Shown here piece by piece: positions 9,384 through 18,084 of a stretch of DNA of 64,000 bases. Source of the DNA: Halomonas korlensis (GTDB taxonomy: Bacteria; Pseudomonadota; Gammaproteobacteria; Pseudomonadales; Halomonadaceae). Numbering within the stretch: the stretch's first letter is position 1; the number at the start of each line of letters is the position of its first letter. The notes beneath the pieces are model-generated. The model made no database searches and was not told the origin of the DNA. It saw nothing but the letters and a program-made list of their open reading frames with translations. A program made the position numbers and the translations under genes. The DNA is taken from assembly GCF_900116705.1 (NCBI RefSeq), contig NZ_FPBP01000001.1, positions 310,001 through 374,000 of the forward strand. The letters run 5' to 3'.

Positions 9384-10670
9384 TTAACGACTACCGAAGC
9401 CGGTCAGCACGGTGCGGATGGTGCGTATCACAATCAACAAGTCGAGCCAGAACGAAATATTCTTGATGTAATAGAAATCATATTCCAGTTTCTGGTTCAT
9501 GCCATCCACCTCGGCGGCGTAGCCCTGCTCCACCTGAGCCCAGCCAGAAATGCCGGGCCGCACCACGTGCCGGTAGTGGAAGAACGGTACATCCCTATGG
9601 TACCAATTTGCCAAGTCCATGGACTCCGGTCGCGGGCCGATCAGGCTCATGTCACCCTTCAGCACGTTGAATAGCTGGGGTAGCTCATCCACCCGATACT
9701 TGCGGATCACCTTGCCTACACGGGTGATGCGTGGATCCTCATTGTTTTCGGTATAGCCCATACCTTGCTGGTTTATAAACATGCTGCGGAACTTGTAGAC
9801 GGTGAAGGGGCGGCACTGGAAGCCCATACGCTGTTGGGTGAAAATGACGGCCCCCGGGCTCTCCAGGCAGATAACAACAGTTGTGATGGCCATCAGCGGC
9901 AGGGTAAGGGGCAACGTTAACAGAACGGTGAGCAAGTCCAGGCAACGCTTGAGCACCTCATAGCCTTCATCCGGCTGTAGACTGCCGTAACGATTCTCGT
10001 ACAGGTGGCCCAGCCGTACACGGCCGGTCAGCCACTCGTAGGTGGTAGTGGCGTGATAGACAGGGATGCGGTGAAGCGTACAGTCGGCCAGAAAACGCTC
10101 CCACTCAGGAGGCAAATCAGCGTGCAAATCGGCAACCACGCCGTCCACGCGAAGCTCACCCAGCGAAGGCATATCCAGGCTGTGCCATTTGACGTTACCG
10201 ATTTGGCACAGGCTGGGCGCCTTACCGAATGGCACTACGGCGAGCTTGAGCTGATGGTAATTTTGTGCGATCCAGTAACCCGCGGTGGAAGACAAAGCGG
10301 TGAGTAAGTAACTGGCAAGATAGAGCGTCTCGTTCGGCTCGATCGTGATGAAATTAAACAGGACGAAGGGAATGGCAAAACAGACCGAGGTCACCGGTAT
10401 GCTCAGCAAGTAGCCGCGAGCGCCAGGCAACCGGCTCAGGCGTTGCAAGATAGAAAGCGTACCCCCGTAGGCCAAGGTAATCGCGAAGAACGTCGTCCAG
10501 TGTGCAGCGTCGGCGATATTCCATAGGGCTTCGTCCCAGATGAACAATGCCGGGAGCAGGACGGTCAGGAAAAATCCCAGCAATAATTGCAACTTGCGGC
10601 TGAGGATCAGCCGTTTGAAGAACTGGGAGTTCCGCCTTTGCATCGGTAAGTAAGACGTGATGCTTGCCAT
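9384..10670 (-). CDS. Polyprenyl glycosylphosphotransferase (initiating sugar transferase)
   Basis: 428 aa from ATG 10670, which has a good ribosome site (AAGGGAAG); an ATG at 10739 would add 23 residues. Four or five N-terminal membrane helices (about 20-135) precede a soluble linker. The bacterial sugar transferase domain (PF02397) follows, with a re-entrant helix (LLTVLLTLPLTLPLMAI), KFRSMF, KYRVDELPQLFNVL, GDMSLIGPRPE and RPGISGWAQVEQGY. It attaches the first sugar-1-phosphate, commonly glucose or galactose, to undecaprenyl phosphate. It lies just downstream of wzc, as in Wzy-dependent export loci. Confidence 0.88.
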   Translation of the reverse strand: MASITSYLPMQRRNSQFFKRLILSRKLQLLLGFFLTVLLPALFIWDEALWNIADAAHWTTFFAITLAYGGTLSILQRLSRLPGARGYLLSIPVTSVCFAIPFVLFNFITIEPNETLYLASYLLTALSSTAGYWIAQNYHQLKLAVVPFGKAPSLCQIGNVKWHSLDMPSLGELRVDGVVADLHADLPPEWERFLADCTLHRIPVYHATTTYEWLTGRVRLGHLYENRYGSLQPDEGYEVLKRCLDLLTVLLTLPLTLPLMAITTVVICLESPGAVIFTQQRMGFQCRPFTVYKFRSMFINQQGMGYTENNEDPRITRVGKVIRKYRVDELPQLFNVLKGDMSLIGPRPESMDLANWYHRDVPFFHYRHVVRPGISGWAQVEQGYAAEVDGMNQKLEYDFYYIKNISFWLDLLIVIRTIRTVLTGFGSR

Positions 10671-10828
10671 GGTGACTTCCCTTGGGCGCTGCACTGGCAC
10701 TCTGGTGTTACTGCTGTGCTTCTGCATGTCCTTATGCATATTCTTTCGCTACCCCGACCGTCTCCCCGGCATAATCGATTGCCGAGGATGTGGCTTGATG
10801 TCGGCCTCGTTTCGGCCGGAGTGGCTGC

Positions 10829-13042
10829 TCACTTGTAGGAATAGTTGTAGTGACCGTAGTAGCCGTAACTCGTGGCGGCCGTGCGCTCCGTAGCGTTGAG
10901 GATGGCGCCCTTGAGGGTGACGCCACTGGTCTCCAGGCGCTGCATCGCTGCTTCGACTTCCCTTGGTGGGTTCACGCCGAAACGCGCCACCAGCAAGCCA
11001 GTGCCGACCTGCTTGCCGATGATGGCGGCATCTGTCACCGCCAGCACTGGCGGGGTATCGATGATCACCAGGTCGTAGCGGGACGACACCTCCGCCAACA
11101 ACCGGGAAAAGTTTGGTCGCATCAGTAGCTCGGAGGGATTAGGCGGTGAAGTACCACGAGCGATGTAATCCAACCCTTCCACCGCTGAGCCGCGGATAGC
11201 CTCTTCCAGCGTCTGCTGACCGCTGAGCAGTTCGGAGAGCCCGCCTTTGCTGTCACCTTTAAAGGCATGGTGGAGATGACCCTTGCGCATATCGCCATCG
11301 ATGACCAAAACCTTCTGGCCAGCCTGAGCACAGATCGCGGCCAGGTTGGCGCTGATGAAGCTCTTGCCAACCGTGGGAGCGGAGCTCGTGATCATGAGCC
11401 GATTGTCACCTGCATCCAGCATGGCGAAGTGCAGGCTGGTGCGCAGACTACGCAATGCCTCGATGGAGAGATCCGTCGGGCTTCGCAAGGCCAACAGGTC
11501 ACGCAGACCGGCAAGCTTGCGTCGCCGCGGGCCGGACTTGAAGCCACCCGAGAGCTTCGCCTGCTCCTCGGAAAGGGGAACGGTTGCATAGACGGGCAGG
11601 CCTAGGTCTTGTAGCTGCTTGGGCACCTCGATACCACGGTTGAGCAGGTAACGGACCATGACAATAGCAATCGCAACGAGCAGGCCCATAAGCAGGCTGA
11701 TCGCCATGATCTGGCTCGAACGCGGCGCGATGGGTGATGGTTGTACGACAGCCGAATCGAGAATCCTGACATTGCCGACGGTGCCCGCCTGGATCAGACG
11801 CATTTCCTGCTGCTTGTTGAGTAGCTGGACATAGATTTCCTGATTAACGCGCGCCGCCCGCTCGAGCCTGAGAATTTCCTGCTGGGTCTCGGGGAGATCG
11901 GTGATGCGACTCTCCAGTTCCGCCTTGTTTTCCTCCAGCTGTTCTTTCTTTTCCATCAGCGCCTGGTAGGTTGGGTGGCTACTGGTGAACCTTCGCTCCA
12001 GCTCGGTCCGCTGAAACTCGATGTCCGATAGCTGGTTCTCGAGCGTCACCAACTTGTTCAGCATTGCCTCGGTCTGGAAGTCCAGATCAACGGAATCGCG
12101 CTGGGCACGATAGTTATTCAGGTTGGTTTCAGAAGCGGCGAGCTGTTCACCTACCTGAGGAATCTGTTCCTCAAGGAACTCCAGCTGGCGGTCGGCCTCG
12201 GCAGATTGACGTTCGATATTCTGAGCGAGGAAGACCTGCATGATGGTATTGAGGGTATTTTCTATCTGTGTCTGGTCCTGACCGGTCAGGCGAAGATTGA
12301 CTAGCCACTCACCTTCTGCTTGTTGGCTGCTCAGGCTCGACTTGAGCCCGTTGATCGCACTTAGCCGTGTGCTTCGATTGAGTACGAATTCGGCACCTGG
12401 ATGCGCCTCAATGCGCTGCACGAATAGCCGATGACCCTCATCGCTGTGCACCGTTTCGCCTGCCTGGCCGGTCACCACAACACGCTCGTCCTGCAGCAAG
12501 GAATAACCTCCGTCGCCCTCCGAGCGGAGGATATAGGGACCTAGGGACGCCCCCTCGGGCACCTCGAAGCGCGACACCTCGGCAAACTCATTGGCCCAGA
12601 CATAAGGATAATCACGCAAGAAGGACGGAACGGACACACCCTGGTTGACCAAAAAGTTACCAAGGTACGGCAAGCGCCTGGGTGAGACGTGGATGGTCAG
12701 GTTCTCTCGGTCAACTGCCCCACCCAGCACCATTCTCGATTTCAGGATGCCGATCTCGGTCAGGGTTCGGGATTGCTCGGCACTGGACTGCTGACCCGCC
12801 ATCCCGGGGAGGTTGATCAGCGAGCTGCTCTCGCTTTCCACCTGCACCAGCGAATCGGCGCTGTAAACGAGGGGCTGGGATCCTGCATACAGATACCCAC
12901 CGATGGCAAACAGCAACATAACTAAGGCAATTAACCATTTATGATCAACCAACCAGCCGAAAAAGTGACCGAGATCAATATCTGGTACTGCAGATTGTTG
13001 CGAGGGGGGCTTTTCAGTCACATGACGTCCTTCGATGGACAT
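10829..13042 (-). CDS. wzc: Polysaccharide co-polymerase / BY-type tyrosine autokinase (Wzc)
   Basis: 737 aa. A Wzz domain (membrane helix about 36-52, long periplasmic coiled-coil region about 280-400, second helix about 425-445) is fused to a cytoplasmic kinase domain. The kinase has Walker A SSAPTVGKS at 553-561, Walker A' VLVIDGDMR at 578-586 and Walker B VIIDTPP at 659-665. The last 15 residues are tyrosine-rich (SYGYYGHYNYSYK), the autophosphorylation cluster. Wzc controls chain length and export through a Wza channel. No wza or wzb neighbours are present on this side; only the promoter region lies upstream. Confidence 0.93.
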   Translation of the reverse strand: MSIEGRHVTEKPPSQQSAVPDIDLGHFFGWLVDHKWLIALVMLLFAIGGYLYAGSQPLVYSADSLVQVESESSSLINLPGMAGQQSSAEQSRTLTEIGILKSRMVLGGAVDRENLTIHVSPRRLPYLGNFLVNQGVSVPSFLRDYPYVWANEFAEVSRFEVPEGASLGPYILRSEGDGGYSLLQDERVVVTGQAGETVHSDEGHRLFVQRIEAHPGAEFVLNRSTRLSAINGLKSSLSSQQAEGEWLVNLRLTGQDQTQIENTLNTIMQVFLAQNIERQSAEADRQLEFLEEQIPQVGEQLAASETNLNNYRAQRDSVDLDFQTEAMLNKLVTLENQLSDIEFQRTELERRFTSSHPTYQALMEKKEQLEENKAELESRITDLPETQQEILRLERAARVNQEIYVQLLNKQQEMRLIQAGTVGNVRILDSAVVQPSPIAPRSSQIMAISLLMGLLVAIAIVMVRYLLNRGIEVPKQLQDLGLPVYATVPLSEEQAKLSGGFKSGPRRRKLAGLRDLLALRSPTDLSIEALRSLRTSLHFAMLDAGDNRLMITSSAPTVGKSFISANLAAICAQAGQKVLVIDGDMRKGHLHHAFKGDSKGGLSELLSGQQTLEEAIRGSAVEGLDYIARGTSPPNPSELLMRPNFSRLLAEVSSRYDLVIIDTPPVLAVTDAAIIGKQVGTGLLVARFGVNPPREVEAAMQRLETSGVTLKGAILNATERTAATSYGYYGHYNYSYK

Positions 13043-13137
13043 AAAAATAACGGGTCGGGAATCTTCAGGTTGTGTACGTGGGAGTAACAGTTCGATTGAA
13101 ACAATGTGGAAAGTGAGTAGTAAAACGAGACGTTAGC

Positions 13138-13149
13138 CACGCTACCGCC
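13138..13149 (-). promoter_or_regulatory. ops element (RfaH recruitment site) in the exopolysaccharide operon leader
   Basis: On the minus strand these bases read GGCGGTAGCGTG, identical to the enterobacterial ops element. It lies about 95 bases upstream of the wzc start and about 30-40 bases downstream of a -10-like TATAAA. An upstream arm (13155-13159) makes a GCTACC/GGTAGC hairpin across the element. In known systems RfaH binds the exposed non-template ops DNA and prevents Rho termination in long polysaccharide operons. Confidence 0.8.
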
Positions 13150-13185
13150 CGAGGGTAGCGCGGTGCATCCCCGTAACAGACATTG

Positions 13186-13191
13186 TTTATA
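13186..13191 (-). promoter_or_regulatory. Candidate -10 box of the exopolysaccharide operon promoter
   Basis: TATAAA on the minus strand in an otherwise AT-rich gap; no convincing -35 at 17 bases is visible. The position would put the transcript start near 13179 and the ops element at about +30 to +41, which is the usual leader geometry. The rest of the 13043-13554 gap is AT-rich (13200-13430) and shows no gene. Confidence 0.35.
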
Positions 13192-13554
13192 TTGCACAGA
13201 CACATTGTGAAGTTAAGTAATCTTGGATAATAAACACCGGCGGCTCAAGGGTTAAGATAAGCATGCCCAATAGATGGATTTACTAATACTAAGAGCTTAA
13301 AGATTAAAAATTACCGATTTAAGCTATATTTTTAATTAGAAGTAATTAGTTAAATGTAACCACTTAAATAAAATCTGTTCATTAAGAATCTCCTTTAATT
13401 TAACTCATCAGTATATGAGACATCATATGTAACTGCCCGCCGATCATCGCGAAATAGTCCTTCGAAACTAACCACCGCATCACGCGCTGTAGGCTCGCCC
13501 TGGTAAGGGCCGGTCATGGCTGTTCGTGCCGGGCCAGCGTTTTGCATCGGGAAT

Positions 13555-13587
13555 AAAAAAGGGCGCCGAATCAATCGGCGCCCTTTA
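13555..13587 (-). terminator. Intrinsic terminator of tctCBA
   Basis: A perfect 9-bp GC-rich stem (13561-13569 with 13575-13583) and a 5-base loop are followed on the minus strand by six T residues (13560-13555). It starts about 25 bases after the tctA stop codon. Confidence 0.88.
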
Positions 13588-13608
13588 GGTCAGTGAAGCG
13601 TCAGCAGG

Positions 13609-15135
13609 TCAATCGCTTTCGGGACTGCCTGAGTCCGGGGTGGCTCGCATGCGTCGACGCAGGATGGGCCCGACGATATAGGGCAGGATCAACCCCAGCC
13701 CGGCGAACACCCAGAGACCAATGGCCAGGCCGCTGTTCCACAGGATGGTCCAGTCACCGTCAGAGATATCCATGGCGTGGCGCAGGTTCTTTTCCATTTC
13801 CGGCCCCAGCAACAGCCCGAGGATGATCGGCACCAGCGGAATCTCCAGCTTGCGCAGGAAATAGCCGCCCACGCCGAAGGCCACCATGAAGTACAGATCA
13901 AAGATAGTGTTGCTGATCGAATAGATACCTACGAAGGCGATCATGGTGACGATCGGCAACAAGTACATAGGCGGTACCGACAGCAGCTTGACGAAGATGC
14001 CGACCAACGGAATGTTCAGGATCAGCAGCAGGAAGTTACCAATCAGCAGCGCGGCGATGACCCCCCAGACGATATCGGCGTTCTGGGTGAACATTAGTGG
14101 CCCCGGCGTGATGTTCAGCGAAATCAGCAGCGCCAGCAGCACCGCTGTCGTACCGCTGCCCGGCACACCCAATGTCAGCATGGGGACAAGAGCCCCGCTG
14201 GAAGCACCATTGTTACCAGCTTCGGGGGCTGCCACACCACGCGGGTCGCCCTTTCCAAAATAGCCTTTCTTGCCCAGCACGCGCTTTTCCAGGGTGTAGC
14301 TGATGAAGCTACCCAGCGAGGCACCGGCCCCAGGCAGTACGCCAGCGACGAACCCCAACACCCCGCCGCGAAAACTGGTAGGCAGGATCTCGCGAATATC
14401 CTTCCACTTCAGTGAGAGCTTGTTGACGACCATCTTCTCCTTGCCACCGCCGGCCTTCTCTTCGATGAAGAACAACAGTTCGGAAATGGCAAACAGCCCC
14501 ACGATGGCAATGATGAAGTCCACGCCTTCGTAGAGCTCCAGGGTACCGAAGGTAAAGCGCTGCACGCCGGTGGAATCGATGCCGACCGTGGCGATCATCA
14601 GGCCGATGGCCGCCGCTACCACCGTCTTCATCGGATTCTTGCCGGTGATGCCGCCCAGGGTCGCGAAGGCCAGCAGGAACAGCGCAAAGTACTCGGCGGG
14701 CCCGAAGGTCAGCGCGAAATCGGCCAGCAACGGCGCCAGCAGGATCAGGCCGATGGTAGCGATCAAGCTGCCCATGAACGATGCCACGGCAGAGATCGCT
14801 AGCGCCTCGGAGGCCTTGCCCTGTTGCGCCATCGGGTAGCCGTCGAGACAGGTCATCATCGCCGGCTCATCGCCGGGAATATTGAGCAGTATCGAGGAGA
14901 TACGCCCGCCGTACATGGCGCCGGCATAGACCGAGGTCAGCATGATCAGGGCGGTTTCCGGGGCCAGGCCAAGCGTAAAGGCCAGCGGAATCAGGATCGC
15001 CACCCCATTGGCCGGGCCAAGCCCCGGCAATGCGCCAATCAGGGTGCCGAGAAAGGCCCCGATCAGCGCAAACATCAGGTTATGCGGTTGCAGCGCGACA
15101 CCGAAACCGTCCATCAGATAGCCCAGCGTTTCCAT
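13609..15135 (-). CDS. tctA: Tripartite tricarboxylate transporter, large membrane subunit TctA
   Basis: 508 aa from ATG 15135. A longer in-frame extension runs through tctB in another frame and is rejected. METLGYLMDGFGVALQPHNL, then IGALPGLGPANGVAILIPL, are the conserved TctA opening. GVLPGAGASLGSFISY is the second conserved glycine-rich loop. About 10-12 hydrophobic segments are present. TctA is the main permease of these secondary carriers, which take up citrate and other carboxylates using a periplasmic binding protein. The stop of tctB and this start overlap as TGATG. Confidence 0.93.
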   Translation of the reverse strand: METLGYLMDGFGVALQPHNLMFALIGAFLGTLIGALPGLGPANGVAILIPLAFTLGLAPETALIMLTSVYAGAMYGGRISSILLNIPGDEPAMMTCLDGYPMAQQGKASEALAISAVASFMGSLIATIGLILLAPLLADFALTFGPAEYFALFLLAFATLGGITGKNPMKTVVAAAIGLMIATVGIDSTGVQRFTFGTLELYEGVDFIIAIVGLFAISELLFFIEEKAGGGKEKMVVNKLSLKWKDIREILPTSFRGGVLGFVAGVLPGAGASLGSFISYTLEKRVLGKKGYFGKGDPRGVAAPEAGNNGASSGALVPMLTLGVPGSGTTAVLLALLISLNITPGPLMFTQNADIVWGVIAALLIGNFLLLILNIPLVGIFVKLLSVPPMYLLPIVTMIAFVGIYSISNTIFDLYFMVAFGVGGYFLRKLEIPLVPIILGLLLGPEMEKNLRHAMDISDGDWTILWNSGLAIGLWVFAGLGLILPYIVGPILRRRMRATPDSGSPESD

Positions 15136-15587
15136 CAGCCCACCTCCAGGAACGACAGCACGCCCAGCGGTAGCGCCAGGTCGAGGGCAAAGTTGAACAC
15201 CAGATACACCACCACACCGGAAATCGCCCCGATGATATAGGCCTTGACCGGGCGCGATCCCATCCGCCAGCACAGGGTGCCCACGGCCAGTGTGGTACTG
15301 ATGATGAAGCCCAGCGGTTGAAGGAACATCGCATAGAGCACCAGCACCACCACGGCGATGATCAGCTCGATGCCCGTACGGCTCCATGGCCAGGCGTTAT
15401 CCGGGTCCGGCCGCACGACCATGTAAAGGCTGGAAAGCCCCAGCACGATGGCCAATAAACGAGGAAAGGTGTCGGGTCCGACAGCTTCGGACCCACCAAA
15501 CGGCTCGGGAAACTGGGTAGTGCCCCAGCCGTACGCGACGGCCAGGACAATCATCAGTATTCCGAAGATACGGTCGTTGTAAGTCAT
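15135..15587 (-). CDS. tctB: Tripartite tricarboxylate transporter, small membrane subunit TctB
   Basis: 150 aa with four hydrophobic segments, matching the size and topology of TctB. MTYNDRIFGILMIVLAVAYGW and a proline/glycine-rich periplasmic loop (FPEPFGGSEAVGPDTFP) are family-like. It is coupled to tctC by a TAATG overlap at 15585-15589 and to tctA by a TGATG overlap. Confidence 0.88.
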   Translation of the reverse strand: MTYNDRIFGILMIVLAVAYGWGTTQFPEPFGGSEAVGPDTFPRLLAIVLGLSSLYMVVRPDPDNAWPWSRTGIELIIAVVVLVLYAMFLQPLGFIISTTLAVGTLCWRMGSRPVKAYIIGAISGVVVYLVFNFALDLALPLGVLSFLEVG

Positions 15588-16573
15588 TATTGAATCAGCC
15601 CGATATCCTTGGACAGTTGTTCGATATCAGCGATCTGGTCGGTCACGAAGGCTTCGAACTCGCCGGCGCTCATATGGAAAGGCATCAGACCGTTCTGCTT
15701 CATGACGCTCTGCCACTCGTCGCTGGCATAGACGGTGTCCATCGCATCGACCCAGTACTGCTTGGCTTCGTCGGAGATATCCGCCGGCATATAGAAACCG
15801 CGCCAGTTGGGGCCAATCGCTTCGATGCCCTGCTCACGTGCGGTGGGGATATCCGCCAAGTCGCCGGGCAGGCGCTCTTCGGAAAGTACCGCGAGTACCT
15901 TCAGGTCGCCGGACTCCATGAAGCCCTGTGCTTCGGTGATATCGCCGGTGAACGCTTCAACGTGACCGCCGATTACCTGGGTCAGCGCCTCGCCACCGTT
16001 GTTGTACGACAGGTAGGCGATGCGTGGCAGGTTCTCAACCTCGGCGGCCTGGGCCGCGATCAGCACCTTGAGATGATCCCAACCGCCCTTGGCGCTGCCG
16101 CCGGCGAACTTCACGCTGCGCGGGTCTTCCTTCAAGGCGTCCATCAGCGCGGGTAGATCCTCGTACTCGGAATCGGCCGACACGGCGATGATGCCGTAGT
16201 CGGCGCCCAGCGCCCCGATCCAGTTGACCATGTCGGCGGTCATGTCAGGGAACTGGCCCTGAGCGAGGCGGGTCGTCGTGGCCGTGGACGCCGCCACGAG
16301 GAGCTTTTCGTCGCCGGCGCGCTTGCTGATGGTATGGCCATAGGCGACACCGCCACCGGCGCCGGCCATGTTGATGGTCTGAACGTTACCCGACACCAGG
16401 TCGAGCTCCTGGAGCACATTGCCGACGCTGCGGCAGGTGAAGTCCCAACCGCCGCCGGGATCGGACGGTGCTATGCACTCCACCTTGCCCTGGGGTTCAA
16501 AAGCCAAGGCGCTTCCCGCGCTCAGGGTCAGTGCGGCAATGGCGAACAGCTTGAGTGGCGCTCTGGTGGACAT
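15587..16573 (-). CDS. tctC: Periplasmic solute-binding protein TctC (Bug family)
   Basis: 328 aa. The signal peptide is residues 1-24 (positively charged start, hydrophobic core, cleavage after ALA). The mature start FEPQGKVECIAPSDPGGGWDFTCR carries the Bug/TctC pattern with the glycine-rich loop that contacts a carboxylate. NMAGAGGGVAYG is the second conserved loop. It captures the carboxylate in the periplasm and delivers it to TctAB. As is usual it is the first gene of the operon, divergent from the regulatory genes. Ligand not deducible. Confidence 0.92.
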   Translation of the reverse strand: MSTRAPLKLFAIAALTLSAGSALAFEPQGKVECIAPSDPGGGWDFTCRSVGNVLQELDLVSGNVQTINMAGAGGGVAYGHTISKRAGDEKLLVAASTATTTRLAQGQFPDMTADMVNWIGALGADYGIIAVSADSEYEDLPALMDALKEDPRSVKFAGGSAKGGWDHLKVLIAAQAAEVENLPRIAYLSYNNGGEALTQVIGGHVEAFTGDITEAQGFMESGDLKVLAVLSEERLPGDLADIPTAREQGIEAIGPNWRGFYMPADISDEAKQYWVDAMDTVYASDEWQSVMKQNGLMPFHMSAGEFEAFVTDQIADIEQLSKDIGLIQ

Positions 16574-16641
16574 TGTTATATTCCCCTAACGGAATGGATC
16601 CGGGATGGATCGATGTTTGACTTGGGGAGGTTCATCGCTTA

Positions 16642-16680
16642 CCTTACAGTTCTGTAAGGCAGAACCTCGTTCCTCAGAAC
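16642..16680. promoter_or_regulatory. Candidate operator repeats between tctC and the regulator genes
   Basis: CCTTACA and TGTAAGG (16642-16648, 16653-16659) form an inverted repeat with a 4-base spacer. It overlaps GTTCTG/CAGAAC (16649-16654, 16660-16665), and CAGAAC recurs at 16675-16680, 15 bases further on. Such spacing fits a dimeric regulator such as TctD or the IclR-type protein. The gap is 240 bases and divergent. Confidence 0.4.
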
Positions 16681-16813
16681 AGAAAATTAGGCGCCTCGCC
16701 CAGCGAGGTCAACGGCTATTCAATCGATTGCGACTAAAGTTCAATTCAGCCCACCCCTCGCTTTCCGACTTTATCGGCCGCCTCCAAAGCGGCATCAGCG
16801 ACAGGAATCGCCC

Positions 16814-17425
16814 ATGGCACAGGATCGTGTAGAAGCCGTCGAGCGGGCGCTCACGGTGCTAGAAGCGTTCGATTCTGCTCAGGAAACCTTGAGTCTAGCC
16901 GAGCTCGCCCACGTCACCGGCTATTACAAGAGCACGCTACTGCGCCTGCTTGGCTCGCTCGAACGCTTCGACTACGTAAAACGCGGCGAGAACGGCCGCT
17001 GGAGCCTGGGACACACCCCCGTTCGCCTGGCGCGACGCCACACGCCCAGTCGGCACCTGGCGGCTCGGATCCAGCCATTGCTTGATCGCCTGGCAGCAGA
17101 GAGTGGCGAGACGGCCGCACTGCTGGAAGGCCGCGGCCGTCATATCGAATGCCGACTCGCCGCGCTTCCCGAGGCCAGCCTGCGTCACGACCTGCGGCCC
17201 GGCGTGCGTTGGTGCAGTAGCGATGCGCATGATCCGCGCCCGCTAGTAACCGGCGGTATCATGGTGTATCGACCGCTACCCGCCCCACCGGGAGAACCGC
17301 CCCTATGGCTGACGCTATCAGGCCCGGCGAGTCGCCTTGATCCCATCCTTGCCGCCGCCAGCCTGGACAATGCCCTGACAACGCTGGCCCAGCCGCGAGA
17401 CGAGCCCATGGAGGCCACGCCATGA
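16814..17425 (+). CDS. Short IclR-family transcriptional regulator
   Basis: 203 aa. The N-terminal winged helix is clear: VERALTVLEAFDSAQETLSLAEL, then GYYKSTLLRLLGSLERFDYV and GRWSLG (residues 5-75). The effector domain is about 50 residues shorter than usual (full-length IclR proteins are about 250-280 aa) and lacks the typical C-terminal 'G.a.sva.Pv' part, so ligand sensing may differ or be lost. The stop overlaps tctD as ATGA, so it is co-translated with the two-component system. It may control tctCBA, tctDE or both; this is inference. Confidence 0.8.
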   Translation: MAQDRVEAVERALTVLEAFDSAQETLSLAELAHVTGYYKSTLLRLLGSLERFDYVKRGENGRWSLGHTPVRLARRHTPSRHLAARIQPLLDRLAAESGETAALLEGRGRHIECRLAALPEASLRHDLRPGVRWCSSDAHDPRPLVTGGIMVYRPLPAPPGEPPLWLTLSGPASRLDPILAAASLDNALTTLAQPRDEPMEATP

Positions 17426-18084
17426 CGCTGTTGCTGGTGGAAGATGATCGTCTACTGGCCGAGACGCTGGTCGACACCCTGCGGTTGGGCGGCCACCAGG
17501 TGGACCATCTGGCTGACGGTGAGGCGGCCCGCACACGCCTCGGGGCGATGAATCATGGCTATGCGCTGGTGCTGCTGGATCTCAACCTTCCCGGCTGCAG
17601 CGGTCTCGACGTACTGACGGCGCTGCGGCGCCAGGATAGTGGCACGCCCGTGCTGATCCTGACCGCACGCGGTGCCGTCGAGGATCGTGTGTGTGGCCTC
17701 GACCTGGGCGCCGACGACTATCTGGCCAAGCCCTTTGCCCTTGACGAACTGGAGGCTCGGGTCAGGGCGCTGATGCGCCGACGCGGCAGTGATCGTGAAC
17801 TCAAGGTGGGGTCGCTGGTGCTCGATGTCATGGCTCAGCGCTTCACGCTGGAAGGCGAGCCGCTCGGGGTTCCCCCTCGCGAACAGCGCTTGCTGACGTG
17901 CCTGATGCGCCATGCCGGAGAGCCCGTGGAGAAGGTGCGGTTGGCGGAAGAAGCCTTTCAGGACCAGCCGATGGGCGACAACGCCATCGAGGTGTATATA
18001 CACCGGTTACGCAAGCGGCTGACCGGGCACGGCGTGACGCTTCGCACCGTTCGTGGCCTGGGTTATGTGCTGGAGACGACGTGA
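17422..18084 (+). CDS. tctD: Response regulator TctD (OmpR type)
   Basis: 220 aa. The receiver domain has acidic residues Asp8/Asp9, phospho-acceptor Asp53 in LVLLDLNLPG, and Lys103 in ADDYLAKPF. The C-terminal winged helix (about 125-220) ends VTLRTVRGLGYVLE, as in OmpR/PhoB. In the known TctDE system it activates tctCBA in response to carboxylates. It overlaps the IclR gene by four bases upstream and tctE by four bases (GTGA) downstream. Confidence 0.93.
   Translation: MTLLLVEDDRLLAETLVDTLRLGGHQVDHLADGEAARTRLGAMNHGYALVLLDLNLPGCSGLDVLTALRRQDSGTPVLILTARGAVEDRVCGLDLGADDYLAKPFALDELEARVRALMRRRGSDRELKVGSLVLDVMAQRFTLEGEPLGVPPREQRLLTCLMRHAGEPVEKVRLAEEAFQDQPMGDNAIEVYIHRLRKRLTGHGVTLRTVRGLGYVLETT

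Noticed and set aside
13609..15387. Long N-terminal extension of tctA
   Set aside because: The extra 84 codons run through tctB in another frame; the conserved TctA start is at 15135, coupled to the tctB stop.
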